DNA of 64,000 bases, taken from assembly GCA_018881555.1 (NCBI GenBank), contig JACAXG010000164.1, forward strand, positions 1,053,747 to 1,117,746, in the 5' to 3' direction. Positions 23,627-37,839 of the stretch are shown here, one piece after another. The notes under the pieces are model-generated. The model had not been told where the DNA came from and made no database searches. It saw nothing but the letters and a program-made list of their open reading frames with translations. The translations under genes and the position numbers were made by a program. Position 1 is the first letter of the stretch; each line of letters opens with the position of its first letter. The stretch comes from Amblyornis subalaris (lineage: Eukaryota > Chordata > Aves > Passeriformes > Ptilonorhynchidae).

Positions 23627-26600
23627 AATAAGTGGTTTCCTGAAAATAACTGGAAAGGAATTACAAGACAAATTTCCATCACAAATGATGAATGTTTTTC
23701 CTATCTCCTTAGATATTTGAAAGCTTAGGGAGACTATCAAAATAAAACAGGAATGAGCAGGAACAAAATCTCATTTATGTAACAATTTGCAGATTGAAAA
23801 GACAAATTCATAGCATCATAAAATACAATCTTTTTTCTACAAAAAGGAGATTACTGCTACATCAGCAGTGAAATATGTCTGTCTCGCTTTCCCATGCTTT
23901 GGGGAATGGTTAAGATCATTACATATTGCAGGGACAGCAAAGAGAACCAGCAAAGGGAAGCAACAGCTTCACAACAGCTTCTCCGGATCACCATCCTGTT
24001 TTTACAGCTTCCTTGTGTGCATCAGCTGTACAGAAAGCAATCCCAGCTCTCAGTCTTCCAGTGGCAATTCCAAGTGGAATTAAACTTGGACCATACTCTT
24101 CATACAAATAAATTACAGCTAGAGGCTGAAGGAAAAAAAGGTTTTGATACAGAGGTGAGGAAAAAAAGTAGTTGTAAACAACAAGTAAAATGAAACTTAT
24201 TTTAAAGTATTAAGAAGAATGAAGTTCTAACAGGAGATGAGTCCCTGAGGTCAGTGTAGAAGGTACTCCCACCAGCTGATGACCTAAATTCATGATTCCT
24301 GAAATGGCTCATGACTGCCATACATTTAAAATTCAGGGTTGGATTCAACAGGTCTTAAGAATATAAAGCTTCTTCCCTAAAGGTGTTCAAAAGTCAACAT
24401 AATTTAAGGTATTATAAAACATGCAAGATTTGTTTCTGTAAAACTTACTACAGTTTTATCTTTTTCTTTCCAACTGTTTCTCTTTCANGAGCTGACATCA
24501 GCAAAATCTTTCAACCAAAATGCACACTAGCTTTTTATTTCATTTATCATCCCACATTTACAAACAAAAATGTTATGGGAATATCTTGAGCTAAACAGTT
24601 TGGATGGAAGAGGGAAATGACAAAGTCAGCATCAAAGATGAGATTGCAATCCAACAGCAAGGAAGATAACAGAAAAAACCTGCCAATTGCTTTTTCCCAA
24701 TAAAATGAACAGATAGAAGCACAGACCTCTAAGAGTAATGAAAACAACCTACTGTGTCATCATTTTATGCAAGAAAGAGAGAAGATTAGCCTAAAACTCC
24801 TACAATAATATGGATTTTTTCAGCTGACAAAAGCAGTACTATATAAAATCTTTTCTGTGCTTTATTTCTAATTACCTTCTATCCTTTAATGAACAAGAAA
24901 GCACTTGATCTTGAAAGTCCTTGTGCAGTCAAAACTCCCACTAAAATTAATGGGACNTTTTTTTCCAGCCTAAGAGCTCTGAGATCAGTCCTCATACTTA
25001 GGTCTTTCTAAGCTTCTTCCATTAATCAAACTTCTTAGATTTTTTCCTCTCCTTTTTCACTAGGCTCATATATTAAAATATACAGACACTAGAAATTGTA
25101 ACCTTGCCTCAAGAAGAAAGCCTGCTGCACTTTGTTATCCTCAAAAGTTTAGCTTAATTTCACAAGTAAAACCTCAATTCTGAAGAGCCTTGGTTACCTG
25201 GACACCTAATACTTAGTTTTGGCCTCTCCGAACAGTTCTGACAGATGTTGCCACACAGTGCCTGCGGAAGTCGAGCTGTCAGAATTACACAATTGAAATG
25301 CATGTACACAAACTTTCTAATCAGACAAATCTCACTGAAACTAATAAAAAAACCATAAGGGACTCTGAACAGCCCTGTCTCTCACTTCCCGCAAAAGAGT
25401 TAAGGGACTAAGGTTCAAAGCGTGTTTCTCCTATTGAGGTTCACACAACCTGCAACATATGTCTGACATAGCTAAGAGGAATAAAATTAAATTGTTACTT
25501 GTATGCCTCAATAAACCACTTCGTTTTGCAGACAGCTGGTCACTCATTTCACGAAAACTACAATTATATGGTTCAAAAAAACCCCAAGAACACAACAAAA
25601 ACTAGCAAAAAATAATCTGTATTCAAAAGAATTTACTGTCATTTTGGCTTTAATACAGTAGCATCAATACCCCACGATAATTCTGTTTTCTCCCACTGAA
25701 ATAGAATAGGAGGTTCTTGCATAAAAATAAAAATAAAATACACCATAACCTGTCAAATGAGGTAGTACTAACACTGTCCTAAGAAAACCTATGAGACTTA
25801 TTTATCACTGATCATTAATAGGTCTTAGCAAGAATAAACTCCTTTGTTCTTTTTTTTTCTCTTCAACAGTACAGTACTGTGCATATATATGAGAAAACTG
25901 TTAGGCCAGCACAGCATTTAATTGTTCATTTAGAGAGCCTGTGAGTGACTGTATTGCACGAGCATATAGTCTAGGAACTATACAATTCTGTATGGATCCT
26001 TTCATAGGATTATATCTTCCTGTGAGGACGCTATAATAAATGTGAAGATTCTGTAACATTGCCTTCATTTATGAGGAATTCAAGCATAATGAACTTCTGA
26101 TCTTTTAATTATATTGAAGAAATAAAAGATTCAGCAGATGACAGAAAGAAGGAGAAATAAGGATGACAGACTGATTCGCACTTTGACACATTAATACACG
26201 CACATGAAATACTTCCACAGTAAACACCTAATTGAAGAAGCAGCCCCAGATTAAGTCCTTGCCAACTCTCACCAGGTTCTCTTCTTTGCCAGCTGGCCGG
26301 GTTTAAATTTACTTCGACATTCTTTTGCCTACAGCTTGTCTTTACGTTTAAATGTTGTAATTTATAGGACTTGAAACACACAACAAAAAATTAAATAAAT
26401 ACTATTTACTGGTGATAGTTGCTTATCATGGAAGAGGAAAGAAACAACAGAAGGAAAAAGCAGCAACTACATAATTTACAGAGATAAGCAATTTTGCATG
26501 TTTTCAAAAACAAAATCAACAAAAAAACCCATATAGGAACAGTCACTTTCTAAAGGATGAATTACAACCTTAAAAGGCAAATTGTAATTTTTTTAAAAAG

Positions 26601-27410
26601 AACAAAAAATAATTAAAGTAAGAATATGTCAGTGTTAGAACTAAAAGGTTCACAAGACATGCACTTATGCTGACTATGTGAGCAATTAAGAATGTTTTTA
26701 GAAAGACAAATGAACACTTTGTCAGATAAAGAAGTGAAGTACATTTTTCACTGCTTTTTTTTCTTTTTTTTTTAAACCTACTCTAAAATCTACCTATACT
26801 GGTGTTAGCAATGAATACAGAACACAGAAAATCTAGCAACAGAAACATTTTGGAGATGACAGAAATTCTACTTCATCACAAGGAAGCAAAAAGAGACTTC
26901 ATAACTCAGTTTTGATTCTCAAAGCAGGTGCATTCCCACACACATTTCTGTACTTGCAGCATAACAATTTACACTATCAAAAATTTTACTGCTAAGAATC
27001 TTGTTTCTTAGTCCCCATTGCCTCACAGACCTATATCCCCTGCCTTTGTCCCAAATTCCTTTATTAAATAAGTCTCTGGTACTTGACTAGCAATGGTTAA
27101 AATGAGATGTAAGGAGGAACTAACACTGCAAAGACAGTGCAAACTTAAAAGCAAGCTCACCTTTCATATTTTACAGTCAATTCATTGCTCTCTTCTACTT
27201 ATTGTCTATGTAATGTCTAATTAATGCTGATCTCCTGATGTGAGACCATTTGACAGACGTAAAACTTTATCACATGTAAGGTACTGAATATAAAATTCCA
27301 GCAGAAGTCTTCTCTTATTTTGAAAACAGACATCTAGATGCAATCCATGCATAAGGCAAATATAATCCAATTATTAAGTAAATACNTCTTGGTATTTCTA
27401 GTACGGTGCA

Positions 27411-27486
27411 AGTCTTTATGGCTGAAATGGATCTGGACTGACTGTTAATGATGACAGTTTATAACTAGTTTCAGCCATAAAAGATT
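27411..27486. other. Imperfect hairpin, about 76 nt
   Basis: TTTATGGCTGAAA (27415-27427) is the exact reverse complement of TTTCAGCCATAAA (27469-27481). Allowing one bulged A, the stem extends about four pairs outward. Inside, GACTGT and ACAGTT can form a second short stem around an 8-nt loop. It could be a small structured RNA, a palindromic transposon relic or chance. Confidence 0.6.
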
Positions 27487-30400
27487 ATATTCTCATCCTG
27501 CAAATATAAAATTATTGTGGTTGGTTGCTTCTTCAGTGTTGCCTAAATTATCATCTGTGAAGTCTTCCACTCTCATTTCAAGGGCAAAGGAAAGATAGGG
27601 TATGTAAGACAAAGAATAATGTGTGGTTCCTGAGAAATAGATGACCACTATTTAGGCTTGTGTGGATTACGCCTACATGAAATAAATTGGTGGTTTAAAT
27701 TTAGCTCAAAGTAGATGTGATTTATCTATGAAAAAACACAAGGAAACTACTTACTGGTAACTCTAAGGTCAAAAAGATCAAAGATCCAAACCACTACCTG
27801 ACCAACAGTGACTGACTCTTTGCACTGCTGTTCATTTCTCTGCACCTATTCTCTGGGTACACTTTGAAAAAAGATAAGGGTCTCTGTATCACCTCTCATG
27901 ACTGTGAAACTCCCTTCAGGTGAAACTGCAGAAAGGTCAATTGTAGGAACACACAGCAACATCCAGGGGACAGATGGGTTTAGGAGCTGCAGCATTAAGT
28001 TAGCAAACTATATGCAATGGGAAAAAAAGAAAACAGAGCACACTTTTTATACTCTCCAGAGATTTCTAAATGCTAAGTGACAGTATGCTAAAAACAAAAC
28101 CAAAAAAACCCAACCATAAAAACCAAAAAAGAAGTGGAAGAGAATGTTTCTTTAAAAGCAGTAATCTCCCTTCCTCATTTTCTCTTTCTTTCAAAGGCAG
28201 CATATTATGTTGCATAGGACAATCCTTTATACCTCAGAAGAGGACTCTAGTATGGTGGAAAGACTCTTAGTCATGAAAAGCTACATTTTACTAAAATCCC
28301 AAGAGTAGATGTGATTCAACTTTGAAATTGGCACTATAGTTCAATATACTCATTTTTCCCCAATTTAATGCTTTTACTCCAATCCTATGAATTCTATAAA
28401 CTCAAATCCATGCTGGGAATAAACATATACATTGAGACTTTCTGGTAAAGATTTGCACAGGTACCACATCAATTCTCTGTTATGAAGAAGGGAGCAGCAA
28501 CCCTCTCATTAAGGAGGAGGGGTACAGGTAATTACTGCTGCCATTCAAAAGAAGTAAGCGTAAACTTCTGACAATAGTCAGAAGAAGAAAATCACAAGGA
28601 GATTAACGTGATCAGTTTATTTTTCTCACTATAAAGAATAGTGATAAAGTAATCCTAATGAAGAACACCAGGATATCAAAGAAACAAAGCAATGCTTGAA
28701 AGAAACTTCAGAAGCTACCCTGATTACAATGCCTAGGATGATTGACGGAGACCACTGTTAGTAGCTTTCCCTTTCACAAACTGAAAAAAATAGTTTGTCA
28801 AGATTTACATAAAGAACCTACATTGTTACAGACATTCCTATTCAATTATTCATATACTTTGTTTCTAGTAAGTCTAATTTTATTTTCTGTTCTATCTGAA
28901 TGCCACAGATTTTATCCCAGTTCTTACATGATGTTAGTACTGAAGGGAGAGGAAGGGGTTGTGTTGAAGTTTAACCCATTACGTACATAATAATACAATT
29001 AACATATTTGCTTACCTAATGAGTTAAAGTCTGATTCATACCCTACGATATCCCACTGTCATCCATTATCTCCATGGAAAAAAAGAAATTACTCCTTCCC
29101 TTTTGTGCTTCTTCATAAACATGAGTTACCACATACAATAAACCATATAATCTTCAAGCTCCTTAAAATTTTTCTACTTCTACAAAAGCTAGACCTAAAC
29201 AGAAAGTCAATAAAACAATGCTGTCTTTGCAGTAATTTGCATAGCAAAAATGCTTCACTCACATTAAACACGAAGATGAAAAACATTTTTCAACAAGATA
29301 ATGCCAAACTGAACTCAAAGGTCTAAAATCTTGGCTTGTTATACCACCGCACACTAATCCTGTCATTGCCAGCAGTTGATTTATATCAGTGAGTATTACA
29401 ATATAATGTAATTAGTAATGGTAATATTACCACAAATAGTATAAACAGCCCTGCTCTACTGCCTTTAAATTATTTTTGTAAGCATGTTAATAACATACCA
29501 TCAAGCATCAATACAAATCCTTGACAGCTTCTTGAAAAAAGATTATGCATGTCTAAGCAATTTTCTCATACACAGGTTTTCTTTAGAAAACATGTTGTCA
29601 CTATTCCATTAGCTCAAAAGGGAGTGTATGCATAAAAGAATCTCTGCTAAAGAAGTCTGACTGCTAGCCAGGAAAGCATATGTTCAATAGTCTGTATTTA
29701 CTACTGGCTGGGTTAGGGTTGTAGGTAGCACAACATCAAATGAATTTCATCTCTAAAACATGTCTAGCAGTGCAGTGAGTGCTTTTCATTTTCAAAGGAG
29801 GAATCCTCTGAATGGCACAAACCCTCATTTTGACAGTATTTCAACAGGGACTGTTGGAAGGAAAACAGAATAGATTAACAGATATGTAGAGCAGATATCT
29901 TAGGTCTGATCCAAAGTCTCTGAAGTCCACCAGAATTTGGATGGTATCCTAAACTAGTCACCTTCTTGAAACCATTAAAAAACCCCCTCATACATTATCC
30001 AAAAAAACCCCACTACCAAACCTTGACCCAAAATGAAATTTATGTATTTTTGCTGAATAACCAACCACTCTTTAAGGGGTGCCCAACTNCCCACAGCAAA
30101 ACGCCACATAACCAGCAAAGGTAAAAACACGGTCTGTAACTCAATGTTCCAACCTCTATTATGTTGATCTACCCTCTGGAAGTGCCACTCCTTTTGATAG
30201 ATGAAGCCTTGTGTAGGTGTCTATCATTTTGTTGTCAAAAAGTTCAGCAAGAATCTTATCATCATTGTTCAAAAATAGTTTCCATACCATTAGATGGTTG
30301 GTTGATTTGATTCTCTTTCCATTTTGTATGGAACTATTTGCTTAATAAGATATTCAGAATGCCAACAGGTATCCTTAACACTATGATAAGATACATATGA

Positions 30401-30656
30401 GCCTAAAGAAAAGTCAGTTTTGTCAGGTTAAATTACACAAAGATGGAAAACATATTTTTCTCTGATCTCTTTTTTTTTTTTTTTTAACAGTATTTTAACT
30501 CATGAATGGAAGTATTTTAACTCAGTGTTCTTCAAAACTTTCAATTTCTATAGTCAATATCTTCCATGGAATATTGCAGTCAAAATTTCTACAGCTGGAT
30601 TACTGCAAGCAACGATATAATGGAAGTGTGGATTTGGTTTTAGTTTGTTTTTTGTT

Positions 30657-30682
30657 GGTTTTGGTTTTGGTTTTGGTTTTTT
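30657..30682 (+). repeat. (GGTTTT)4 repeat
   Basis: There are four perfect GGTTTT units at 30657-30680, preceded by degenerate T/G sequence from about 30633. This looks like simple slippage. Confidence 0.85.
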
Positions 30683-33251
30683 GAGGAGAATGTTGGGTAG
30701 TTGTTGTGGTGGTTTCTGGGATTTTATGTGAAACCATAAACAAACATAACTATGGCTATTGATAGAAATTTACATTCACAGGTACACTCACAGTTTATCT
30801 GAAGTTATGTTACATGACTGTATGAAACATCTTCTGTGATGTTTCCACTTATCAATACTTTCACAATCATTTTGCTGAAACCATAATCTTGAGTAACAAA
30901 ACCTGCCCCTTCTGACTTTTAAATTTTGCCTTGCTTGGGAAATCGAGAAAATGGAAAAGATGGGTGAGCCATCCTAAATAGAATCCTTTCTTTGACTCTC
31001 AAATAAAGATGACTTGCCATTACATGGTCATCAGTTTCAATTCTAGGGCCAAGTTGAAATTTTACTGCTGCTTGTCCTGTTTTAATTTCATTTACCATTT
31101 TTACATTTTAAGTTGCTGATGTTTAACAATCAGCAATACCATGCTAAAATAAGCAACAATTTTTATTCTGTAACTCAAGGCCATCATAAAGTCATCCCTC
31201 CTGCAGGGAGATANCCTACTTAGAGAAGAGGAAAGAGTCCTTCAAGATACCCACCATTTAAGGATTGCTTAGACTGTGAAGATTAGAGATCTATAACATT
31301 ATTCATTTCTATGACAGCTGGCACGAAAATATAGGGAAACAGTGTATAAATCTTCCTTTCCTTAACTTTGCCTAGAACACTCATATAGAACCAGAACTGA
31401 CCAATAAGATAGAGTTCAGTAACTGAGTTTCAGTTTAAGCAGCTAAGATGAGCCTCTTCATTACTCCTAGGCTACTGGCAAAAATAATTCTCTTGATCAG
31501 TCTATTATATTACCTTTAAAAACCACCAGTTGTGCAAGTTTTATATTGCATTGACATTTAGTGTCCTATTGCAAATCCAATATTCCCCAATGTGATACAG
31601 AATCCTCTGACGCAATATAACATTGCAACATATTTGAAGTTTTTAATTCTGAAATCCAACTTTTTAATTATTTTCATAACATTCAATATTATCCTAAGAA
31701 AATATTATCATATCAATGATTTGAGAATCCATTTTACCATGATAATTACTTCTGTCCGATTTTGTAAAGGTAGACTGCAGTTACTGCTATGATAGAATTT
31801 CAGTACTTAATTACACAGTATCTTTTAAATTGTGAATTTAGGAAAATAAAATAATTTTAAAAGGCCTCAAAGTACAAATGGGCAGTTTAGTGCCAAAAGA
31901 AAATAATTTTATGAAGCATGAAAGAAACTGTGAAAACCATGTAAGAAGTTAAATACAGGGAAGGGAAAGGTATAAATTAACTTTTTTATTGCAAAAAAAT
32001 TTGTCTAGTGAGTTTTACTAAAAAGTATTTACTGCAATAGTATTCCACAAAAAAAGTTCTTCAAATTAATTATATGGATCCTCCAACTAATTGTTTTTAC
32101 TTGCCAAACAAATTCTAACAACCCAGTGTAACAAAAACCTATTTTTTTCTCCAGACAGCTTTTATTTGAATGGGTCCTCACAGCANGTCATCCTATGTTA
32201 CCTCTCCTTTATATACATATATTACTTATTTATTTGTATCTGGATAAGTAGGAGGAAAAAATTAAATTCCTAGCCTACTTTTGATTGAGGATTGGAGGAA
32301 AACCTCAACAGCTGAAAACAAATGACATGAAAATTTGAACTAAAGTTAACATTAAGTTGCCTGAGACTTTAAATTTCTCTTTGAAGATAGGGTACCAACG
32401 AAGAAGACCCTCTCACTTTCAAAATTTTCTAGTGTGGTTTTCAAGCCAGCACAGCACCACTGTGTAATTTTCCGTGGGCATATATTATACAGGATTGGTC
32501 ACTCTTCTAGAGAAAAAAAAAAAACGCACTTCTTTATTTCAGAAAACAGAGTCCAAACCAAGATTTATAACAAACAATTCATGCTGGTCCTAGAAAAAGC
32601 AAGAGATAAGCAAGTATCCCACAAGCTTTCTCCCAGCTTCTGATGATTTGAAAATCAGCCTGACAGCTATTTAGAAATCCACAACTGTTCTCAGTACTTC
32701 ATATTTACGCAGTGTAATTTCTTAAACAACAGATAAAAATGATCATATGAGTAAAAAGATGTCAGCTAAAGCTGAATTGTCCTATAGAGGCAACTGTGAG
32801 GCTTTAGAATGTGTTTTTAATTTGTTGTTTCCTAATTCTGTCTTTAATAAAGACTAGTACCTAGTGACTCAAACCACACATATTTTGAACTCTTCAGTAT
32901 CACTCTTTAAGCATCTAGTAACAGAAAAAAACCCCAAACATAGCAAGCCATGAGTTTAAGAAGTCCAGTTGATACAAATAGTGGCAACATATTTGTTTAG
33001 TATTCTGTCCGTAGAGTGATATTCTCACTATTACAGAGTTCAACAGAAGATGCTACAGAATGTCTTTAGCTCAAAACACTACGTTTCCCACTGTGTCTCC
33101 CATGACAACCAGGCTTCTCCGAAAACAAACTGTACCACCCGAAGGCATCAAGAGTAGTAGAAAAAATTTGCATTCTTCCTTCTCTTGACTTCACCAGAAA
33201 AAAAACTGAGCTTCAGCACGAGAGCTAAAGCAAAATCTTAGTTTTCCCTTA

Positions 33252-33285
33252 CATATATATATATATTTATATATATATGTATATA
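33252..33285. repeat. (AT)n microsatellite
   Basis: An almost pure AT-dinucleotide tract with single TTT and GT interruptions, partly self-complementary. Confidence 0.85.
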
Positions 33286-36200
33286 AAGAAAAGCAAACCT
33301 ATCTATTCACTTGTTCTGATAGAGATCTTGAGATATCAATAAAACTGAAAATGCAAGTAACAGAGCAGGATACAAGGGCGTATACCAATAGAATTAAGCA
33401 GTTGCCATTTGCTAAACTCCAGAGTTTAGTAAACATACACAAATCCCAATCAAACCTTTTTATGTTAATTTTTTAATTCTGTAAACTTTCATCAAGGTTT
33501 ACACAATCTCACACTTTGCTGCCACCAGAACGACAGCTCTCATTTTCTTCTCTTTTGCTGGGAACATCCTTTCCTATGTCAGTGCTTAAATCACATAGCT
33601 CACCAGTTATGTCAGTTCCTTGAACCGACTAAAACCTAGACCTGCCTCCCCAAATTATTATTTTTCCNAGAAGAGCTGAACGATCACTAGTGCTGACACA
33701 AGAGAGGTGGCAAGAACAGACAGCTGGAGGCAGGGAAAAGAGCACAACTTGCCTTTTTGGCAGTAGTGTGGTCAAAACTGGTGCTGATAGATCAAAGAGA
33801 AAACTAGAATATTATATGACAGGAGCTGTATCTCATTCCGTATTCTTCTCCTGAACTGGAAAAGCATGAGATGAACATGAATTCCCATTAGAACTAGCTT
33901 TATTATACAGTCAGCTAACACCAGTACTTTTTCACTATCTGGAACAATGATCTGATGATTTATGGTATTGAAAGCTAGGCTATCATTCCACAAGGGGCAC
34001 ATTGAGTAGGATCTTGACTTTTTAAAACTTAGGAAAACAAGTTCTTTAAAAGACCAAGTAGCCACAGAACCAGAGATTTGGTCAGAAANGTCTGCCAAAG
34101 TAGTCACTTTACTGTTCCCTTGGGAGCCATTAAAGAAAAGGTTCATCAGACATCTACCACAATAGAGCCTATAAAAGGTACCTATATTGCATTTGAAGAA
34201 GGAAAGAAAGCCAAAACAAAGTGTTCATAGTAAACTACAACTCCTTGCTCTTCGGATCGACCAGATGACTTCTAATTTCACATTAATGGGAAAGAAATCA
34301 CAAAAAATACAATGAAAATATATCTCTGTGAAGAAATTAATTTAATTTAATTAATACTAATCCTTATTAAAAAAAAACCAAAAACCAAAACCATAGCAAA
34401 GAGACTTCTGGAGTAAAAGGTAATGATTTTTAATATCAGTGGTCCACCCCTGACAATTATTGGAAGTATACATCTCAAAAATTTACTGAACTGAAACAGT
34501 GAAGATTTAAATTTTTTGCCNTGAATATTTACTGAATAGTATAAAGCAACCACTTCTTCACATAAGTGCCTGGCCTTGGAGACATACTGTGGTCTTTCTT
34601 TCAAGAAAGATCAATTTGCAACCAAACAATTTCAGAACTGAACTTTCAGAATAATTAAGTTTCTATAAATCTTATAAAATTTCAGATTGCACCTGAAAAC
34701 TGCAGTCAACACTTCTTAGACCTTTCTTTTTTTTTTTTTTTTCATTAAAATTCAGATCGTACAATACTAGGAATTATTTAGGGGAAGGTCCAAAAACTGA
34801 TTCTTTTCCAGATGTATTTTGATCTCATTGTTAGTTATTCTCCATAATTCCTGTCAGCCTTATTATCTACATATAGTTATTATAATGATATCTTCATNAA
34901 TGCCATAATGACAAACATTGAATATACCTTAGAAATGTTAATGTCTACTCAATAATAAATATATTTGGAAAATAAACCATTTAAAGAATGCTTTCACATT
35001 TCAGAGATCCGCACAGAACTTCTTCCCTCTCAACTAAAACAAGCTTTTGACTTTTCCAAAAGCATCTGTGCAAATAACTTATCAAAGTTAGGTCCTCAGA
35101 ACAGGGATTAGAAGACAGGAGCCAGAACAGCAGCAGCAGCCTGTGAAGTTAAATTCATTACCTACAAAATCCATACATCAGCAGTTATGCCTAAACATTG
35201 TGTAAACTACGTATATGTCACCATTCTAAAAGCAACTTTCCATCCTCTGTAAAAGGCAGTATTTTCAATCACTGATAAAGGCAGTATGAATATAAATAGA
35301 GTACCTATTTTGTTTTATAATCCAACATACTGCTTATCTGAAGACATTTCACAGTGGCAAGGCCCTAAAGCACTGACTTCTTACTCAGGTTGATTTTACT
35401 GTGTGAGATCTGAGCTAAACTAAATGCCACCATTTGATGAGCTGCACCAATCTGATCTTAGAGCTTCTGCTGTACAAATGCCCAATTCCCTTGCTCTGAT
35501 CCCTTCTCTTACTGAAACAGATCCAGTAATCTCTGTTGTACATTGAAGCTAGCCTCAAAAGAGAAAGTCTTTTCTATGGCAGTTCTAGGGAGACTAACAC
35601 CATTGTTAGACCTTGCTAAGCCCTCAGATATTCAATCTCTTCCAAGTCAGTGAATTTTAAAAGAGTTTCTTGTAGCACAGGGTTCACTGTTTGATATTTT
35701 GCACTCGAATGTGTGCCAATTCACCTTTCAGCCCCATTGGTTACTGAGGTAAAAAAATTTGTATGGTAGTTGTCCATTTTTCTGAAATGGGAAGGTTATT
35801 TCTCAGAGCCTAACAACCTTGCCACATTGATAGGGCTGGAGGGGCTAGCATGCCTTTCAATTAAAATGCTGTGGCTTTCAAACTGAGTGAGAAATTTGAT
35901 AATGTAGACAGCACATGTAAAGCCTGTAGCTTGCAAATGACTGAGAATGTGCAATCCATCATCTAAAACAAAACCCATGAGAATTGTCCTAGCATGAATG
36001 ATATCTTTCCCAGAACTATTACCATTGGCATCCTGCACCATTTCACACTGCTACACTGAGAAAATATGAAGTATTCCTGAACCATTCAGAGAATACAAAT
36101 GCACTTGGTCTTTGATTAATTGCATTAACACCACAAATGTGAAACCTTCACACAGAGAAATGGGTGAATAGGACACTTTTTTCCTCTTTTATTTTTGTCT

Positions 36201-36327
36201 TGTTATAAAAATCCTACTGTTTTCACTTTTAGGAAAGGTGCCAGCAATGCTGAAATACACCGAAAATGTCCAAGTGTTGGCCAAAAGGAATGTTTTGCCA
36301 TGACTGTCAAGGGTTCTTATAAGGCAT

Positions 36328-36351
36328 GGGGGGGGGTGGGAGCGGTGGTGA
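36328..36351 (+). repeat. G-run tract (G9 T GGG)
   Basis: A run of nine G at 36328-36336 is followed by TGGG and AGCGGTGGTG. It is an isolated G-rich patch in AT-rich DNA. Confidence 0.8.
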
Positions 36352-37204
36352 AGAAAGGACTTGAGATTTTCAAGGTGATTTTTTACTGATAGTAGCACAC
36401 ACCACATTTCTTCTACTAGTTATGTGTTTTAACCTTTCCCATGTCNCCAGTATAGCAATTCCCTTCCTGTCCCAGTGAAATGAAACTATTTTTCAGTTTC
36501 TTCTCCTCATATTATGTTCTGTCTCTTCAGACATCTTGGAAATCTCCTTATTGCACCCATGCCAGACAAGTGTAATCTTACTGCCTTACGTTGCAAATCA
36601 ATCAATTCTATTTTGCTAGCAGTGAGAACACTAACCCAGAGTGAGTGACATCTACTCCAGAATCAGCACCTTGATTTTGATCTGTGCACACTGGATTATT
36701 GAACTATAACAACTGACAAAGACAATTTAAGAAGATATTAATGTCTGTGACCATGTAATTAAATTTCTATGAATGGCATTTATCTGGTTTCTGCCCACAC
36801 CTATACTGTGGGCCATTTGCAACTGAAGAAGCCCTGAAGTCTGTCTATCTTGTCAGTTAAAGAGAAGCAAACACCTACAATAGATAACACAATAAAAGTC
36901 CTGATGGTAAAATTCCTTTTTTTTCCCCTCAAACTACAAGCGCAGATGTCTATATTTCAACAGAAATGTGAAAAGCAAGAAAAGTGGTCTTGAGAGTGTT
37001 TACAAAATTCCTCATCATGACCTTTGCAAAGCCATTGAAAAGAGGCAACATACCAGAAACTATCAACTGCGTTTGGGCAACATAATTGAAAGGGTTCAAA
37101 GTTCAGATGTGAAAATGTCTTAAATCAGATTTTCTGAGAAACGTTCAAAAATCAGAAATGTATTTTTAAATGTACAGCTCTTTGCATATCTGTGAGGCAA
37201 AAGA

Positions 37205-37234
37205 TTTTGTCCTAGCAAATTTTGTCCTAGCAAA
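37205..37234 (+). repeat. Perfect 15-bp tandem duplication
   Basis: TTTTGTCCTAGCAAA occurs twice in direct succession (37205-37219 and 37220-37234) with no mismatch, which implies a recent duplication. Confidence 0.9.
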
Positions 37235-37839
37235 TTATCAATTTTAATGGAGTAGGGGAAGAGTATACTGCAGACTACTTCAAACTAACCAACTCCTCCT
37301 GTCATTTGACTGGTTCTGAAAATAATAAGAAAAAAATAGAAGAGTACAAATACTGAGTTGTCAGGAAATACATATGATTTGAGAACAATGACCTAATATT
37401 CCAGGCCATTTGATCTATTAACAGTGTTCAGGTTACTGCAGAACCTCGAGGTCTCAAGCTAGACTGAAGTTTTAATGCTACATGCAGGGTGACAACAGAC
37501 AACAACCATGGTTGGGAGCAGGGAAGAAAGACAAAAGAAAAGTAGAGGAACAGAAGAGAACCTACACACAAAGAAATCACATAAATTATATTATCTGTAC
37601 ATGCAGAGCTACTGTTGTAGAGCCAGTTTCTTGAATCAAGAACATCAACCACAATGTCATTCAAGGTAACACTTTTAGTGTGAAAATTAATTGCTAGGAT
37701 CAATTTACTTCAACATTTAAAAAAAAATGAGTTGTATAAAATTCAAACAAAGAAGAAGATCCGACATAATTAACAGACAAGAAATTATTTACTATTCACA
37801 CCAAAAGAAAAGCTTACAAAAGTTTATGGGTAATATTCA

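Larger units (their letters stand above)
20531..37839. other. Long AT-rich stretch, no gene seen
   Basis: About 17 kb contain no recognised coding exon, RNA gene or intact transposon. The largest open readings (124 codons at 33772-34146 minus; 99 at 23894-24193 plus; about 90 at 26109-26381 minus) carry no domain I recognise. Several small structures are listed separately: a hairpin at 27411, a GGTTTT repeat at 30657, an AT repeat at 33252, a G-run at 36328 and two short tandem duplications (23589 and 37205). The sequence could be intronic or intergenic. Confidence 0.5.

Noticed and set aside
29419..29432. 14-bp palindrome containing TAATATTAC, the nonamer of some ssDNA virus origins
   Set aside because: No Rep-like sequence or stem flanks nearby. 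In AT-rich DNA such a word is expected by chance.
29709..29719. GGGTTAGGGTT, telomere-like
   Set aside because: Under two full repeat units, too short to call an interstitial telomere.
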